Assembly (NCBI RefSeq): GCF_014699135.1
Contig: NZ_JACOFT010000001.1
Coordinates: 496,001-560,000, forward strand
Direction of reading: 5' to 3'
DNA from: Cognatundibacterium aquatile
Lineage (GTDB): Bacteria > Pseudomonadota > Gammaproteobacteria > Burkholderiales > Burkholderiaceae_D
DNA length: 64,000 nt
A program made the translations under genes and the position numbers. How positions within the stretch are numbered: position 1 is the first letter of the stretch; the number at the start of each line of letters is the position of its first letter. This document shows, one piece after another, positions 1-8,605 of the stretch. A model generated the notes under the pieces. The model was not told the DNA's origin. It was given only the letters and a program-made list of their open reading frames with translations, and made no database searches.

Positions 1-351
1 TTCGATGTGATACGGAATGCCGATTTTTTCCAGATACGCCGGCAAGACATCGGCCGGAAAGTTCGGTTGCTTCTGATCGAGATTCACCGCGACGATATCG
101 AAATGTATCGGTGCGCGTTCGCGCAGCGTCATCAGAATATCGAGCAAGGCATAACTGTCTTTGCCGCCCGACAGACAGACCATGACTTTGTCACCGTCTT
201 CTATCATATTGAAATCGCCAATCGCCTGACCGACCTGACGGCACAGACGTTTGTGCAGCTTATTATTTTCGTAGGTGATTTTTTCCTGCGATTTTGCAAC
301 GGCAGCAGGCGCATCAGCCTGTGCTGTTAAAGATTCATTGATTGCTTGCAT
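1..351 (-). CDS. ttcA: tRNA 2-thiocytidine(32) synthetase TtcA, N-terminal part
   Basis: Only the first 117 codons lie in the window; the gene runs off the left edge. TtcA is a cytoplasmic ATP-dependent enzyme that adds sulfur to cytidine 32 of certain tRNAs. The PP-loop ATP-binding motif SGGKDS is visible at about residues 60-65, followed by the stretch where the family reads [12 protein letters not shown]. The N-terminus (MQAINESLT) is a short variable extension. The start ATG is at 349-351 on the minus strand, 8 bases after the folB stop, so the two are probably co-transcribed. The 4Fe-4S cysteine motifs expected further on are outside the window. Confidence 0.9.
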   Translation of the reverse strand, partial: MQAINESLTAQADAPAAVAKSQEKITYENNKLHKRLCRQVGQAIGDFNMIEDGDKVMVCLSGGKDSYALLDILMTLRERAPIHFDIVAVNLDQKQPNFPADVLPAYLEKIGIPYHIE

Positions 352-359
352 GGTCTGAC

Positions 360-758
360 TTAAATTTCTGTTTTGATCTGAAATACTTCAACGCCGACGC
401 CTTCACAATCGGGATACACATCCGGCTTCATGGTCGATACACGCACGGCGCGCACACGCGGATGTGCCAGCATGATGCGGGCGACGTCGTCGCACAGCGT
501 TTCCTGCAAATGTACATGACCCTGCGCAACGCGGGCGGCGATCGTGCCGCGCATGAAATCGTAATCGACGACTTCATCAAGCTGATCGTCTTTCGGTGTC
601 GAGAGTGCCAGCGGAATATACAGATCGACATTGATCATGACGCGCTGTTCGCCTTTTTTCTCAAACTCGTGAACGCCGATATTGATCGACACTTCGTAAT
701 TCCGCAAAAACAAGCGGCGGCAGTCGGCGAGTTGTGGGTGGTGCAAAATGGATAGCAT
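360..758 (-). CDS. folB: dihydroneopterin aldolase FolB
   Basis: A 132-residue protein of the FolB family, which converts dihydroneopterin to 6-hydroxymethyl-dihydropterin and glycolaldehyde in folate synthesis. Family features are visible: [25 protein letters not shown] near the N-terminus, with the conserved Glu of the GVHEFE segment, and a late [17 protein letters not shown] segment. I chose the internal ATG ([10 protein letters not shown]) because the 17 residues upstream are basic and unlike the family. The gene sits between an SDR of the pteridine reductase type and ttcA on the same strand, an arrangement that fits pterin metabolism. Confidence 0.9.
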   Translation of the reverse strand: MLSILHHPQLADCRRLFLRNYEVSINIGVHEFEKKGEQRVMINVDLYIPLALSTPKDDQLDEVVDYDFMRGTIAARVAQGHVHLQETLCDDVARIMLAHPRVRAVRVSTMKPDVYPDCEGVGVEVFQIKTEI

Positions 759-844
759 AAAGAGCCTGATAAAGTAAAAACGTGTTCTGATTCGGGTAGC
801 CTGCGGCAAGTGCGTCGTCAGGCCTGCGTATCATTTTCTGTGAT

Positions 845-1642
845 TCATGAGCATTGATTTGCAGTGGCAACAAACATCACATCGCGCCGCAAAGGAATTA
901 AATGCTGCCCGCCATCGACCAATAAGGTCGTGCCTGTCATCGCCGGGCTGTCGGCAACAAAGCAGACTGTGCGCGCAATATCTTCCGGCGTGCTGGAACG
1001 ACCCAACGGTGTGACCTGATGCGCTTGCTGAAAATCGGCCTCGCTCTGATGACCGGACACCATCGTGATGCCAGGCGCGATACCGACCACCCGCACTTGT
1101 GGCGCCAGCGCCTGTGCCAGCGTCGTGGTCGCGCATTGTAGTGCAGCTTTGGACAAGGTATACGATAAAAAATCGGGATTCAGATTAAATAATTTCTGAT
1201 CGAGCAAATTAATCACGCAGGCTTGCTGACCTTCGCCAGTGGCCGCATGCAGCGCCTGCGCGAGGATCAGCGGTGCACCCAGATTGGCGTGCATGTGGCG
1301 GTCGAGCGCCGCATAGGTAAAACTGCTGGCGCTGTCTTCGGCAAACAGCGACGCATTATTCACCACGCAATGCACGGCACCCATCGCGGATATCGCTTGC
1401 GGTAACAAAGCGCGCGTCGCGGCTTCATCAGCGAGGTCGCATTGCAAAGCCACGGCGCGTCGCCCCAGCGCCTGAATTTCCTGCACTACGCTGGCGGCAT
1501 CGCTGGCCGACGTGCCGAAATGCACGACGATATCCCAGCCTTGTTGCGCCATCGTCAGGGCGATATGCCGTCCTATGCGTTTCGCGCCGCCGGTAACGAG
1601 AGCAACACGCGCCTCGGTGTTGTTGAGCTTGGTCTGGGTCAT
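845..1642 (-). CDS. SDR oxidoreductase, pteridine reductase-like
   Basis: A 265-residue short-chain dehydrogenase. The cofactor motif reads TGGAKRIG at about residues 17-24. This matches the TGxxxRxG form typical of pteridine reductases and FolM rather than the classical TGxxxGxG. The NNAS motif and the YTLSKAAL catalytic Tyr/Lys motif are present. PTR1/FolM enzymes use NADPH to reduce dihydropterins such as dihydromonapterin. folB begins 86 bases downstream on the same strand, which supports a role in pterin metabolism. Substrate choice cannot be read from sequence, so no gene symbol is given. Confidence 0.8.
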   Translation of the reverse strand: MTQTKLNNTEARVALVTGGAKRIGRHIALTMAQQGWDIVVHFGTSASDAASVVQEIQALGRRAVALQCDLADEAATRALLPQAISAMGAVHCVVNNASLFAEDSASSFTYAALDRHMHANLGAPLILAQALHAATGEGQQACVINLLDQKLFNLNPDFLSYTLSKAALQCATTTLAQALAPQVRVVGIAPGITMVSGHQSEADFQQAHQVTPLGRSSTPEDIARTVCFVADSPAMTGTTLLVDGGQHLIPLRRDVMFVATANQCS

Positions 1643-1687
1643 GGAAATTCTTTAACGTGACTACGGGGTTTTTACTACAATGCCGGT

Positions 1688-2863
1688 ATGCAAAAATTAT
1701 CTCTTCCTATTCCTGCGCCGGAGGCGCTCGCAGCTTCACAGGCACTGCAACAGCTCATCATTGACGACATCAGGCAACATCAGGGCTGGATCCCTTTTTC
1801 GCGCTACATGGAACTGGCCTTGTATGCGCCGGATCTGGGTTATTACAGCGGCGGTGCCACAAAATTAGGCAAAGACGGCGATTTTACAACAGCCCCGGAA
1901 ATGTCTGCTTTATTCGGTGCGACGCTGGCCACGCTGGCGGGCAAATTATTCGCCCAAACCACCGCGCAAGTCATGGAATTCGGCGCCGGTACAGGTAAGC
2001 TCGCCAAAGATTTTTTAACGGAGTGTCAATTATCCGGTATCGCGATAGAACGCTATTTTATCGTGGAATTGTCCGGCGAATTGCGCGCCCGTCAGGAAGA
2101 TTTGCTGAAAGACTTTCCGCAGGTGGTCTGGTTGCAGGAAATGCCAGTCTCATTTTCCGGCATCGTGCTGGGCAATGAAGTGCTCGATGCGATGCCGGTC
2201 GATCTGGTGCGCAAGACCGCCGATGGCTGGTGCGAGATCGGCGTGGCGCTGGCGGACGACGGCGACGCGGCACCTCTGCAATACTGCGAACGTGCCTGCG
2301 ATGCAGAAAAATGCGCGCAGATTCCTGATGCCGGTGAGCTGCCGGTTGCTTATCTGACTGAAGTGCATGCGGTGGCCAGCGGTTTTATGCACAGTCTGGC
2401 GCAGATGCTGAATGCTGGTTGCGCAGCGACTGGCAAAGGCGGCGCGGCGATCCTGATCGATTACGGTTTTCCGGCGCAAGAGTATTATCATCCGCAGCGC
2501 TCGCAGGGCAGCCTGATGTGTCACTATCGCCATCACGCACATCCTGATCCGTTTTATTTGCCAGGCTTGCAAGATATCACCGCCCATGTTGACTTTACTG
2601 CCATGGCGCGCGCGGCGCTGGAAGAAAATTTGTCTGTATTGAGCTACACCAGTCAGGCCGGTTTTTTACTCGAATCGGGCATTGCAGACCTGCTCAGCCG
2701 TACCTCGCCGGAAGAGGTGATGGCTTATCTGCCGCAGGCGAACGCGTTGCAAAAACTGATCTCTCCGGCGGAAATGGGCGAGTTATTCAAAGTCCTTGTG
2801 GTCGGCAGCGGCGTTGATCTTCCTGACAATTTACTGCGGCACGACCGTAGTCACCGTCTTTGA
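1688..2863 (+). CDS. SAM-dependent methyltransferase, MidA/NDUFAF7 family (DUF185)
   Basis: A 391-residue member of the DUF185 family. Its eukaryotic relative NDUFAF7/MidA is an arginine methyltransferase needed for complex I assembly. Visible features are the N-terminal GWIPFSRYMELALYAPDLGYYSG motif region, PEMSALFGATLA, a SAM-binding EFGAGTGKLAKDFL segment near residue 97, the GNEVLDAMPVD motif and LIDYGFPAQEYYHPQRSQGSL. Length and motifs are those of a full family member. It is divergent from the SDR gene (45-bp gap). In bacteria the target is not established, so the function is family-level only. Confidence 0.85.
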   Translation: MQKLSLPIPAPEALAASQALQQLIIDDIRQHQGWIPFSRYMELALYAPDLGYYSGGATKLGKDGDFTTAPEMSALFGATLATLAGKLFAQTTAQVMEFGAGTGKLAKDFLTECQLSGIAIERYFIVELSGELRARQEDLLKDFPQVVWLQEMPVSFSGIVLGNEVLDAMPVDLVRKTADGWCEIGVALADDGDAAPLQYCERACDAEKCAQIPDAGELPVAYLTEVHAVASGFMHSLAQMLNAGCAATGKGGAAILIDYGFPAQEYYHPQRSQGSLMCHYRHHAHPDPFYLPGLQDITAHVDFTAMARAALEENLSVLSYTSQAGFLLESGIADLLSRTSPEEVMAYLPQANALQKLISPAEMGELFKVLVVGSGVDLPDNLLRHDRSHRL

Positions 2864-2890
2864 TCGCGTGCTGACGTGAAAATAGGCGTC

Positions 2891-2974
2891 AAATATACTG
2901 GGGGGAGTATATTTTGAAGCCCAGTGTTTATAAGGACATAAAGGTGTTTTTAATGAAAACAGGGGGGAGTATCT
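2891..2974. repeat. ATACT-G6-AGTAT repeat, copy 1
   Basis: First of three related intergenic units (others at 30395 and 31273). The left box is ATACT GGGGGG AGTAT at 2895-2910, in which ATACT and AGTAT are inverted repeats around a G6 run. The right box is GGGGGGAGTAT at 2962-2972, in the same orientation. The region between is AT-rich. The right box lies just before the ATG at 2976 and supplies a GGAG Shine-Dalgarno-like sequence for the small gene there. I do not recognise the family. Confidence 0.7.
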
Positions 2975-2975
2975 G

Positions 2976-3173
2976 ATGTTTCGGTGGGTATTGACGATAT
3001 TTCTGGCCGTCGTGGTGTTTTCCAGCCTGCTGCCGTGGCTGGAGAAACTGGGCATAGGGCGCTTGCCCGGCGACCTTCGTTTTCGCTTATTTGGCCGTGA
3101 TTTTTCTTTTCCGTTTGCCTCGACGATACTGATTTCGCTGGTCGTGTTGTTGCTGGCGCGCGTCTTCAAGTGA
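2976..3173 (+). CDS. small membrane protein, DUF2905 family
   Basis: A 65-residue protein with two hydrophobic segments (about residues 1-20 and 43-62) joined by a loop reading LEKLGIGRLPGDLRFRLFGRDFSFPF. The GIGRLPGD and FSFPFASTI pattern is that of DUF2905, small inner-membrane proteins of unknown function found across proteobacteria. The ATG follows a GGGGGGAG run with 6-base spacing. That run belongs to the repeat at 2891-2974, so the ribosome-binding site appears to be supplied by the repeat. No partner gene is evident. Confidence 0.8.
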   Translation: MFRWVLTIFLAVVVFSSLLPWLEKLGIGRLPGDLRFRLFGRDFSFPFASTILISLVVLLLARVFK

Positions 3174-3376
3174 ACGCAATAGCGCAGAAAAAATGCCGGT
3201 TTTGCACCGATTTTGCAGCGTTGGCCGATTAAAGTTTTTACGCTATTTCGCCGTCACTTTAATATAATGAATCGACAGGCGTGGCAGCAATCAGGAGGTT
3301 GCTGAACTTATATCAGCATTGCTATCTGATATGTCTTACTAGCGATTACAAACAAAAAATTACGCTAAAGGTAGAA

Positions 3377-5011
3377 ATGAGCGAACTCAGCGAAATCAGG
3401 GCATTGCTCATTGAACCGCATCAGGGAATGCGGGTCAGTTTGCACAATATGCTCAATCTGTGTGGCATTACAAAAATCGAGCACTCGCTGACTGCCGGTA
3501 CTGCAGTGCGGACCATACAGGCAAAAGTATTCGATCTGATTCTGTGCGAATACGATCTCGGCGTCGGTCAGGACGGTCAGCAATTGCTGGAAGACATGCG
3601 CCATCACAAGCTTGCGCCTTTATCGACCATCTTTATTATGGTGACCGCCGAGCGCTCTTACGCCAAAGTTGTCAGCGCCGCTGAACTTGCCCCGTCTGAT
3701 TACCTGCTCAAGCCATTTACTGCCGACATGCTGCTGGAACGTGTGGTTCGTGCGCTGGAAAAACGCAAAGCCTTTGTCGATGTCTATAACCTGATGGAAC
3801 AGGGCCAAGTGAGCGAGGCGATTACTGCCACCTACCACGGCGAACGTGAATTTCCGCGCTATGTGATTGATTTCATGCGCCTGCGCGCCGAACTGCATGT
3901 GGTGCTGGGCGAAGCCGCCGAAGCCGAAGCGCTGTACACCCAGCTGTTTGAAATGAAAGCCGTCGCCTGGGCTCGCCTGGGTCTGGCGAAAACGCTGTAC
4001 ATGCAGGGAAAATATCAGGAAGCGGAAAGCATCCTGAAAAATCTGGTCGCGGAAAACAGCAAGTACATGGATGCGTATGACTGGCTTGCCAAAACACATG
4101 AAATGGTTGGCCAGCTCCCCGAAGCGAAAGAAGTGCTCGATACGGCGGTCGCCGTTTCGCCGCACGGTGTACGCCGCTTACGTAATCTGGGGCGGATTGC
4201 GATGGAAACCGGTGACATCGAAACCGCAGAAAACGTGTTTAAAAAAGTCGTCAGCAAGGCAAAATTTTCTGAATTCCGTGACCCAGAAGATCACATGAAT
4301 CTGGTCGATGCGCTGGTCAAAAAAGGCGATACCGATCAGGCTAAATCGGTGATCCGCGACATGGACAGAAGTATGGTCGGTCTGAAAAAGACCGCGGCCT
4401 GCCGCGCGATTTCAAATGCGATGGTGCATGCCAAAACCGGTGACGCGAGGTTGACCGAAGAACTCGGTGCCGCCGTCGAAGCCTCGCGCGAAGACATCGG
4501 TTTATCGACCGGTGCCAAGATCGGTCTGGCGAAGAGTTGCCTTGATAACGACAATGAAGATGCGGCTTCCGAAATTATTCTCGACGTGATGAAAAATGCG
4601 GCGAGTAACCAGCAGGTCATGAACAAGGCGATGGGCGTGTTTGAAAGCGCCGGCAAAGGGCATCTGGCGAAAGAGCTGGCACAGCGCAGCAAGAAGGAAG
4701 TTATGGATCTGGTGGCGCTGGGTGTGCAAAAAGCGAAGCAGGGCGATTTCCGCGGCTCGGTTGAGCTGATGACGGCCGCTGCCCGTAAATCGCCGGACAA
4801 TTCACAAGTGGTGATGAATGCCGCGTTGGCGGCATTGAAATGTCTGGAAAATCTTGGCTGGGACAATACTATCGGCGAGCAGGCGAAGGCGCTGATCGAA
4901 TCTGCGCGTCATCTTGATCCTATGAATCCGCGTCTGAAGGCGATTCGGGGTTTATATGATGAGCTGCAGAAAAAGTATGGTTTGAGTATCAGTCGTTTTA
5001 CAAAAAATTAG
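3377..5011 (+). CDS. response regulator with C-terminal TPR repeats
   Basis: A 544-residue protein: receiver-like domain (about residues 1-125), then helical tetratricopeptide-like repeats to the end (for example AWARLGLAKTLYMQGKYQEAESIL). The ATG at 3377, preceded by AAAGG, is preferred over an in-frame codon 96 bases upstream because homology begins at MSELSEIRALL. In the receiver, the position at the end of beta-3 that normally holds the phosphorylated Asp reads Glu58 (ILCEYDLG), and the acidic pair near the N-terminus is reduced to IEPH. The conserved Thr (MVTAE) and Lys (LLKPF) remain. The domain may not depend on phosphorylation. The HDOD-GAF gene follows on the same strand after 100 bp. 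Confidence 0.85.
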   Translation: MSELSEIRALLIEPHQGMRVSLHNMLNLCGITKIEHSLTAGTAVRTIQAKVFDLILCEYDLGVGQDGQQLLEDMRHHKLAPLSTIFIMVTAERSYAKVVSAAELAPSDYLLKPFTADMLLERVVRALEKRKAFVDVYNLMEQGQVSEAITATYHGEREFPRYVIDFMRLRAELHVVLGEAAEAEALYTQLFEMKAVAWARLGLAKTLYMQGKYQEAESILKNLVAENSKYMDAYDWLAKTHEMVGQLPEAKEVLDTAVAVSPHGVRRLRNLGRIAMETGDIETAENVFKKVVSKAKFSEFRDPEDHMNLVDALVKKGDTDQAKSVIRDMDRSMVGLKKTAACRAISNAMVHAKTGDARLTEELGAAVEASREDIGLSTGAKIGLAKSCLDNDNEDAASEIILDVMKNAASNQQVMNKAMGVFESAGKGHLAKELAQRSKKEVMDLVALGVQKAKQGDFRGSVELMTAAARKSPDNSQVVMNAALAALKCLENLGWDNTIGEQAKALIESARHLDPMNPRLKAIRGLYDELQKKYGLSISRFTKN

Positions 5012-5111
5012 ATCGATTGCCATATCTGCCAGCCGTATCGGCGATTGATCGAACGGCAGGCAGGAGTCGCACAGTATCTTGTAGAATTCATTGGCTGCAC
5101 ACGCAGGAACT

Positions 5112-6665
5112 ATGGCAACTTATCCAACAGCAGGTTTTTCTCAGATTCCCCTCGAGTCGCATCGCGAACGCTTATTAAAAAAAATCAGAGACGAAAACGA
5201 TTTACCGACACTGGGTGTCGCGATCGCTAAAGTCGTTGAAATTACTTCGTCCGGCGAAGATTCGGTGTCCCGTCTCGCGCATTTTGTCTTGTCGGATGTC
5301 GGTCTGACGCAAAAAATCTTGCGGTTGGCAAATACGGTCCAATACCGGACTGCGGCTGGCGCTGCGGTGACGACCATTTCACGCTCGATATTTTTGCTCG
5401 GATTTAATACCGTTAAAACCAGCGCGCTGGCGATGCTGCTGGTCGATTTTTTCAAAGATCAGGCGCAGGCGATCAGTGTACGTAAAGAGCTGATTCATTC
5501 TTTGTGCGCCAGTATTATCGGCCGCGAAATTGCACAGCGTGGGCGCTTTCAGGATGGCGAAGAAGCGGCGGTTGCTTCCTTGTTCAAGAATGTCGGCAAG
5601 GTTCTGATTGCCTCGTTTGACCATGGATTATTTTCTCGTATCCAGAATGTTGCTGCCACCGGAGAAACCAGTGAGGATGCGGCATCGGTCTTGTTGCTCG
5701 GCTGTAGCTTCGAGCGTTTTGGCGAGCTGGCGTTGCAAGGCTGGAAAATCCCGGACGCAATTATTCAGGCGATGGCGCCATTGCCTTCCGGCGAGCTGCG
5801 TAAGAGCACGCAACGTAATGAATGGCTGAAACAAGTGGCAAGCTTCAGCGATGCGCTGGCCGGTATTCTGATTTCGGGTGTCGGCGATAAATCAGCCCGT
5901 TATGAAAAATTGCTGAAGCGCTTCGGTAAAGTGCTGGAGCTGGATCAGGCGATGCTGGACGATTTGTTGCTCAAAGTCGAAGCTGAGACCCGTCAGATGG
6001 CAAAGAGCATGGATATTGCCTTGCCAGAGGCGAATGCAGAAGCGCCGGAATTATTGAAAACGCTGGGCGTTCCCAGTGAATTTTTGCTGAAGACCGCCGA
6101 AGTCACTCCCGCACAGGAAGCGATTCGTTACCCCAGCGGAAAACCGCACAACGCGCGCGATCTGTTGCTGACCGGCGTGCAGGATGTGACGCAGATGCTG
6201 ACCTCCGATGACTACAAGCTGAATGATCTGATCTTGCTGGTGCTCGAAACCTTGTACACCAGCATGGGATTTCGTTTTGCCACAGTCTGCCTGCGCGATA
6301 TCAGCAGCGGGCGTTATGTCGCGCGCCTGGCGGTTGGTGAACATTATGCCGAACGGCAAAAGAGCTTTTTCTTCGGCGGCAAATCCGAGTCTGATTTATT
6401 TGCGCTGGCCTTAAGCAATAATGCTGACGTGATGATTTCGGATGCGATGGTGCCAAAAATCCGCAGTTTATTGCCAGCCTGGCATCAGGAATTATTACCG
6501 GACGCCCGTAGTTTCATTATTTTGCCGCTGGTCATACAAAAGAAGCCCCTGGGCTTGTTTTATGCGGATCGCGCGACCACCGCAGATGAAGGCGTGCCGC
6601 CGGATGAAACCGCTTTGATCAAGACCTTGAAAAGTCAGTTACTCGCGGCGATGATGCGAGGCTGA
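5112..6665 (+). CDS. HDOD domain protein with C-terminal GAF-like domain
   Basis: A 517-residue cytoplasmic protein. Residues about 15-260 form an HDOD domain: LPTLGVAIAKVVEIT, VLSDVGLTQKILRLAN and TTISRSIFLLGFNTVK are characteristic. HDOD proteins resemble HD phosphohydrolases but lack the catalytic HD pair and act in signalling. The C-terminal part (about 350-510), with LVLETLYTSMGFRFATVCL and SFIILPLVIQKKPLGLFYADR, looks like a GAF-type sensor. The ATG at 5112 has AGGA at good spacing; an upstream in-frame start at 5091 has none. It follows the TPR response regulator and may share its transcript. Confidence 0.8.
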   Translation: MATYPTAGFSQIPLESHRERLLKKIRDENDLPTLGVAIAKVVEITSSGEDSVSRLAHFVLSDVGLTQKILRLANTVQYRTAAGAAVTTISRSIFLLGFNTVKTSALAMLLVDFFKDQAQAISVRKELIHSLCASIIGREIAQRGRFQDGEEAAVASLFKNVGKVLIASFDHGLFSRIQNVAATGETSEDAASVLLLGCSFERFGELALQGWKIPDAIIQAMAPLPSGELRKSTQRNEWLKQVASFSDALAGILISGVGDKSARYEKLLKRFGKVLELDQAMLDDLLLKVEAETRQMAKSMDIALPEANAEAPELLKTLGVPSEFLLKTAEVTPAQEAIRYPSGKPHNARDLLLTGVQDVTQMLTSDDYKLNDLILLVLETLYTSMGFRFATVCLRDISSGRYVARLAVGEHYAERQKSFFFGGKSESDLFALALSNNADVMISDAMVPKIRSLLPAWHQELLPDARSFIILPLVIQKKPLGLFYADRATTADEGVPPDETALIKTLKSQLLAAMMRG

Positions 6666-6764
6666 TTTTTTATTCTACGATCTGCGATTGATTGCGGCAG
6701 CGGCTACAATAGTTTTTGTGTTTTTTTTGCAGTTTAATTTCAGCGCTTGTCGCTATTGATGATT

Positions 6765-7409
6765 ATGACTTTTTCTACCTGGTTTGCCTTTCTGATTGCC
6801 GCTTGTGTAATCGCTATTTCCCCTGGTTCTGGTGCAGTGTTATCAATGTCGCATGGGCTGAATTACGGCGTCAAAAAAGCCAGTACAACGATACTGGGCT
6901 TGCAGGCTGGCTTGTTGTTGATTCTGGCGATTGCCGGGGCAGGGGTGGGTTCGATTCTGTTAGCGTCAGAATTCGCGTTTAATATCGTTAAAATCGTTGG
7001 TGCGCTGTATTTGATTTATCTTGGATTTAATCAATGGCGTGCGCGGGTAGAAGTGGTGAAGGAAGAAGAAAAAAACGTCACGCTGACACAGTTGCCCACT
7101 GCACGCAGACGTTTCCTGATCGGTTTTTTCACGAATACGACGAATCCTAAAGGCATCATTTTTATGGTGGCGGTGTTACCACAATTTATTTCGCATGATG
7201 CGCCGTTGTTGCCGCAGCTTTGCATACTCGGGGCGACTATGTGCGGCGTCGATCTGATCGTGATGCATAGCTATGCGTATGCCGCCTCGACCATGCAGAG
7301 ATATTTCAGTGATCCAAGCTGGTTAAAAAGCCAGAATCGCTTCTTTGGCGGGATACTGATGGCGATTGGGGCTGCGCTGTTTTTCGTCAAACGCAGCCCG
7401 TCCAACTGA
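6765..7409 (+). CDS. LysE/RhtB family amino-acid exporter
   Basis: A 214-residue membrane protein with about six hydrophobic segments. It begins MTFSTWFAFLIAACVIAISPGSGAVLSM, the usual RhtB/LysE N-terminus with the conserved SPGP-like motif (here SPGSG). NTTNPKGIIFMVAVLPQF is the other family signature. These proteins export amino acids or derivatives across the inner membrane; the substrate cannot be predicted. Alternative in-frame starts exist at 6747 and 6759. I chose 6765 from homology, since no clear ribosome-binding site separates them. It is convergent with the unknown gene at 7428. Confidence 0.8.
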   Translation: MTFSTWFAFLIAACVIAISPGSGAVLSMSHGLNYGVKKASTTILGLQAGLLLILAIAGAGVGSILLASEFAFNIVKIVGALYLIYLGFNQWRARVEVVKEEEKNVTLTQLPTARRRFLIGFFTNTTNPKGIIFMVAVLPQFISHDAPLLPQLCILGATMCGVDLIVMHSYAYAASTMQRYFSDPSWLKSQNRFFGGILMAIGAALFFVKRSPSN

Positions 7410-7427
7410 ACATCCAACTGATTTGCT

Positions 7428-8231
7428 TTAGTTCAGCTCAATACCTTGTTTCTTGGCGAGAGAATCAATGTCTTGCCAGATGGTCATCTGATTTAACAAG
7501 CGGGTTGCCGGGTCCAGCATGGCATTCAGATTGAAGAAGCGCTCCAGCGATGTTTCATCAAATTGACTGCGCTGAGAAAAATTAATGCGACCGTATTGCT
7601 TGTTAAAGGCATTCAGTAAATCTGCCGGTGTGTCTTTGTGCCACGATTGCATCAGGCCACCGACCATCAACGCTGTATCGGTAGTTTGTTCCAGACTGCG
7701 TGGATTTCTGGCAACGCTGATATCGCGGTAATCGAGCAGGCGCGGGAAATAAAATTGTTTGATCCAATTCGCCGGAATTCCGCCTTCTCTTTGCAAAGAA
7801 CCACTGCGCCAGAGTTTCCAGCTTTTCTCGGCTTCACCTTCACTGACGAAATGCGTGTCTGCCAGTATGACGCAATCTTCCCCGAGCACGATTTCCAGTA
7901 CGACCGGTAAGCCGGTTTCACTGGCAATGCTTTCCAGCTCCGGCATTTGCGGTTTTTCGCCGCGATGATTCTGCAGTGCCTGCACGAAAGCTGCCATGAT
8001 GTCCTGATGTGCGTGATGGACAGCGCCGGTGTCATTGCAGAAATCTGCACACGCAGCGAAGTAAGCCATCAACTCGCCTATCATGATTCCTGGTATTGAT
8101 GCGCCAGCGGCATCTTGCAAACCCTGGCGCACACTACTCATCGCAATACCATTTCTTAAAATCGGATAAAGCTGGGTTGTCGTGCAGCCGAATTTGACGA
8201 TACTGCCAGCGGCAAGTTTAAATTCACTCAT
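7428..8231 (-). CDS. conserved hypothetical protein in the riboswitch operon
   Basis: A 267-residue protein that I do not recognise. It has no signal peptide and no obvious membrane segment and looks soluble. Visible features are a mid-protein VLEIVLGEDCVILADTHFVSEGEAEKSWKLWRSG segment and a C-terminal helical region. Its start overlaps the end of the upstream arsC-like gene by 8 bases, so it is translationally linked to it and probably lies under the riboswitch at 9255-9390. No function is proposed. Confidence 0.7.
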   Translation of the reverse strand: MSEFKLAAGSIVKFGCTTTQLYPILRNGIAMSSVRQGLQDAAGASIPGIMIGELMAYFAACADFCNDTGAVHHAHQDIMAAFVQALQNHRGEKPQMPELESIASETGLPVVLEIVLGEDCVILADTHFVSEGEAEKSWKLWRSGSLQREGGIPANWIKQFYFPRLLDYRDISVARNPRSLEQTTDTALMVGGLMQSWHKDTPADLLNAFNKQYGRINFSQRSQFDETSLERFFNLNAMLDPATRLLNQMTIWQDIDSLAKKQGIELN

Positions 8232-8595
8232 GTGATGACACTTTCTTAAATAGATGCAGCACTTGCTCCGGCGGACGTCCTATGACTGCTCTTCCATTGA
8301 ATGTAGCGATAGGACGTTGCAGTAATTTGGGACAATCAGCGATGGCCTGAAGCGCGCGGGAATCGTCGGCTTCCGCTAAATTTTTCTCGGCATATTCCGC
8401 TTCGTTATTGCGCAACATTTGTTGTACATCGCCGCCCAGTTGCTCCAGCAGCGTCGTTAATTGTCCGACCGACAGCGGTGTTTTCTGGTAGTCGATGACC
8501 TTTAACTCCTGCGCGTGTTCAGCGCAGGCAGATTCGAGTATCGCCAGTGCTTCACGGGATTTGGAGCAACGCGGATTATGATAAATCGTCAGCAT
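8224..8595 (-). CDS. ArsC/Spx-family thioredoxin-fold protein (arsenate reductase-like)
   Basis: A 123-residue protein of the glutaredoxin-coupled arsenate reductase family. It starts MLTIYHNPRCSKSREAL, with the catalytic-position Cys in HNPRCSKS. LLQRPIATFNGRAVIGRPPEQVL carries the RPI and GRPP motifs of the family. Length is typical of the short YfgD-like group, for which arsenate reduction is not always shown. The ATG at 8595 was chosen because residues upstream belong to the previous gene's reading frame in another phase. It lies 10 bases after the TMEM165-like gene, so both probably share the riboswitch-controlled transcript. Confidence 0.8.
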   Translation of the reverse strand: MLTIYHNPRCSKSREALAILESACAEHAQELKVIDYQKTPLSVGQLTTLLEQLGGDVQQMLRNNEAEYAEKNLAEADDSRALQAIADCPKLLQRPIATFNGRAVIGRPPEQVLHLFKKVSSHE

Positions 8596-8605
8596 TTCTT
8601 TCTCT

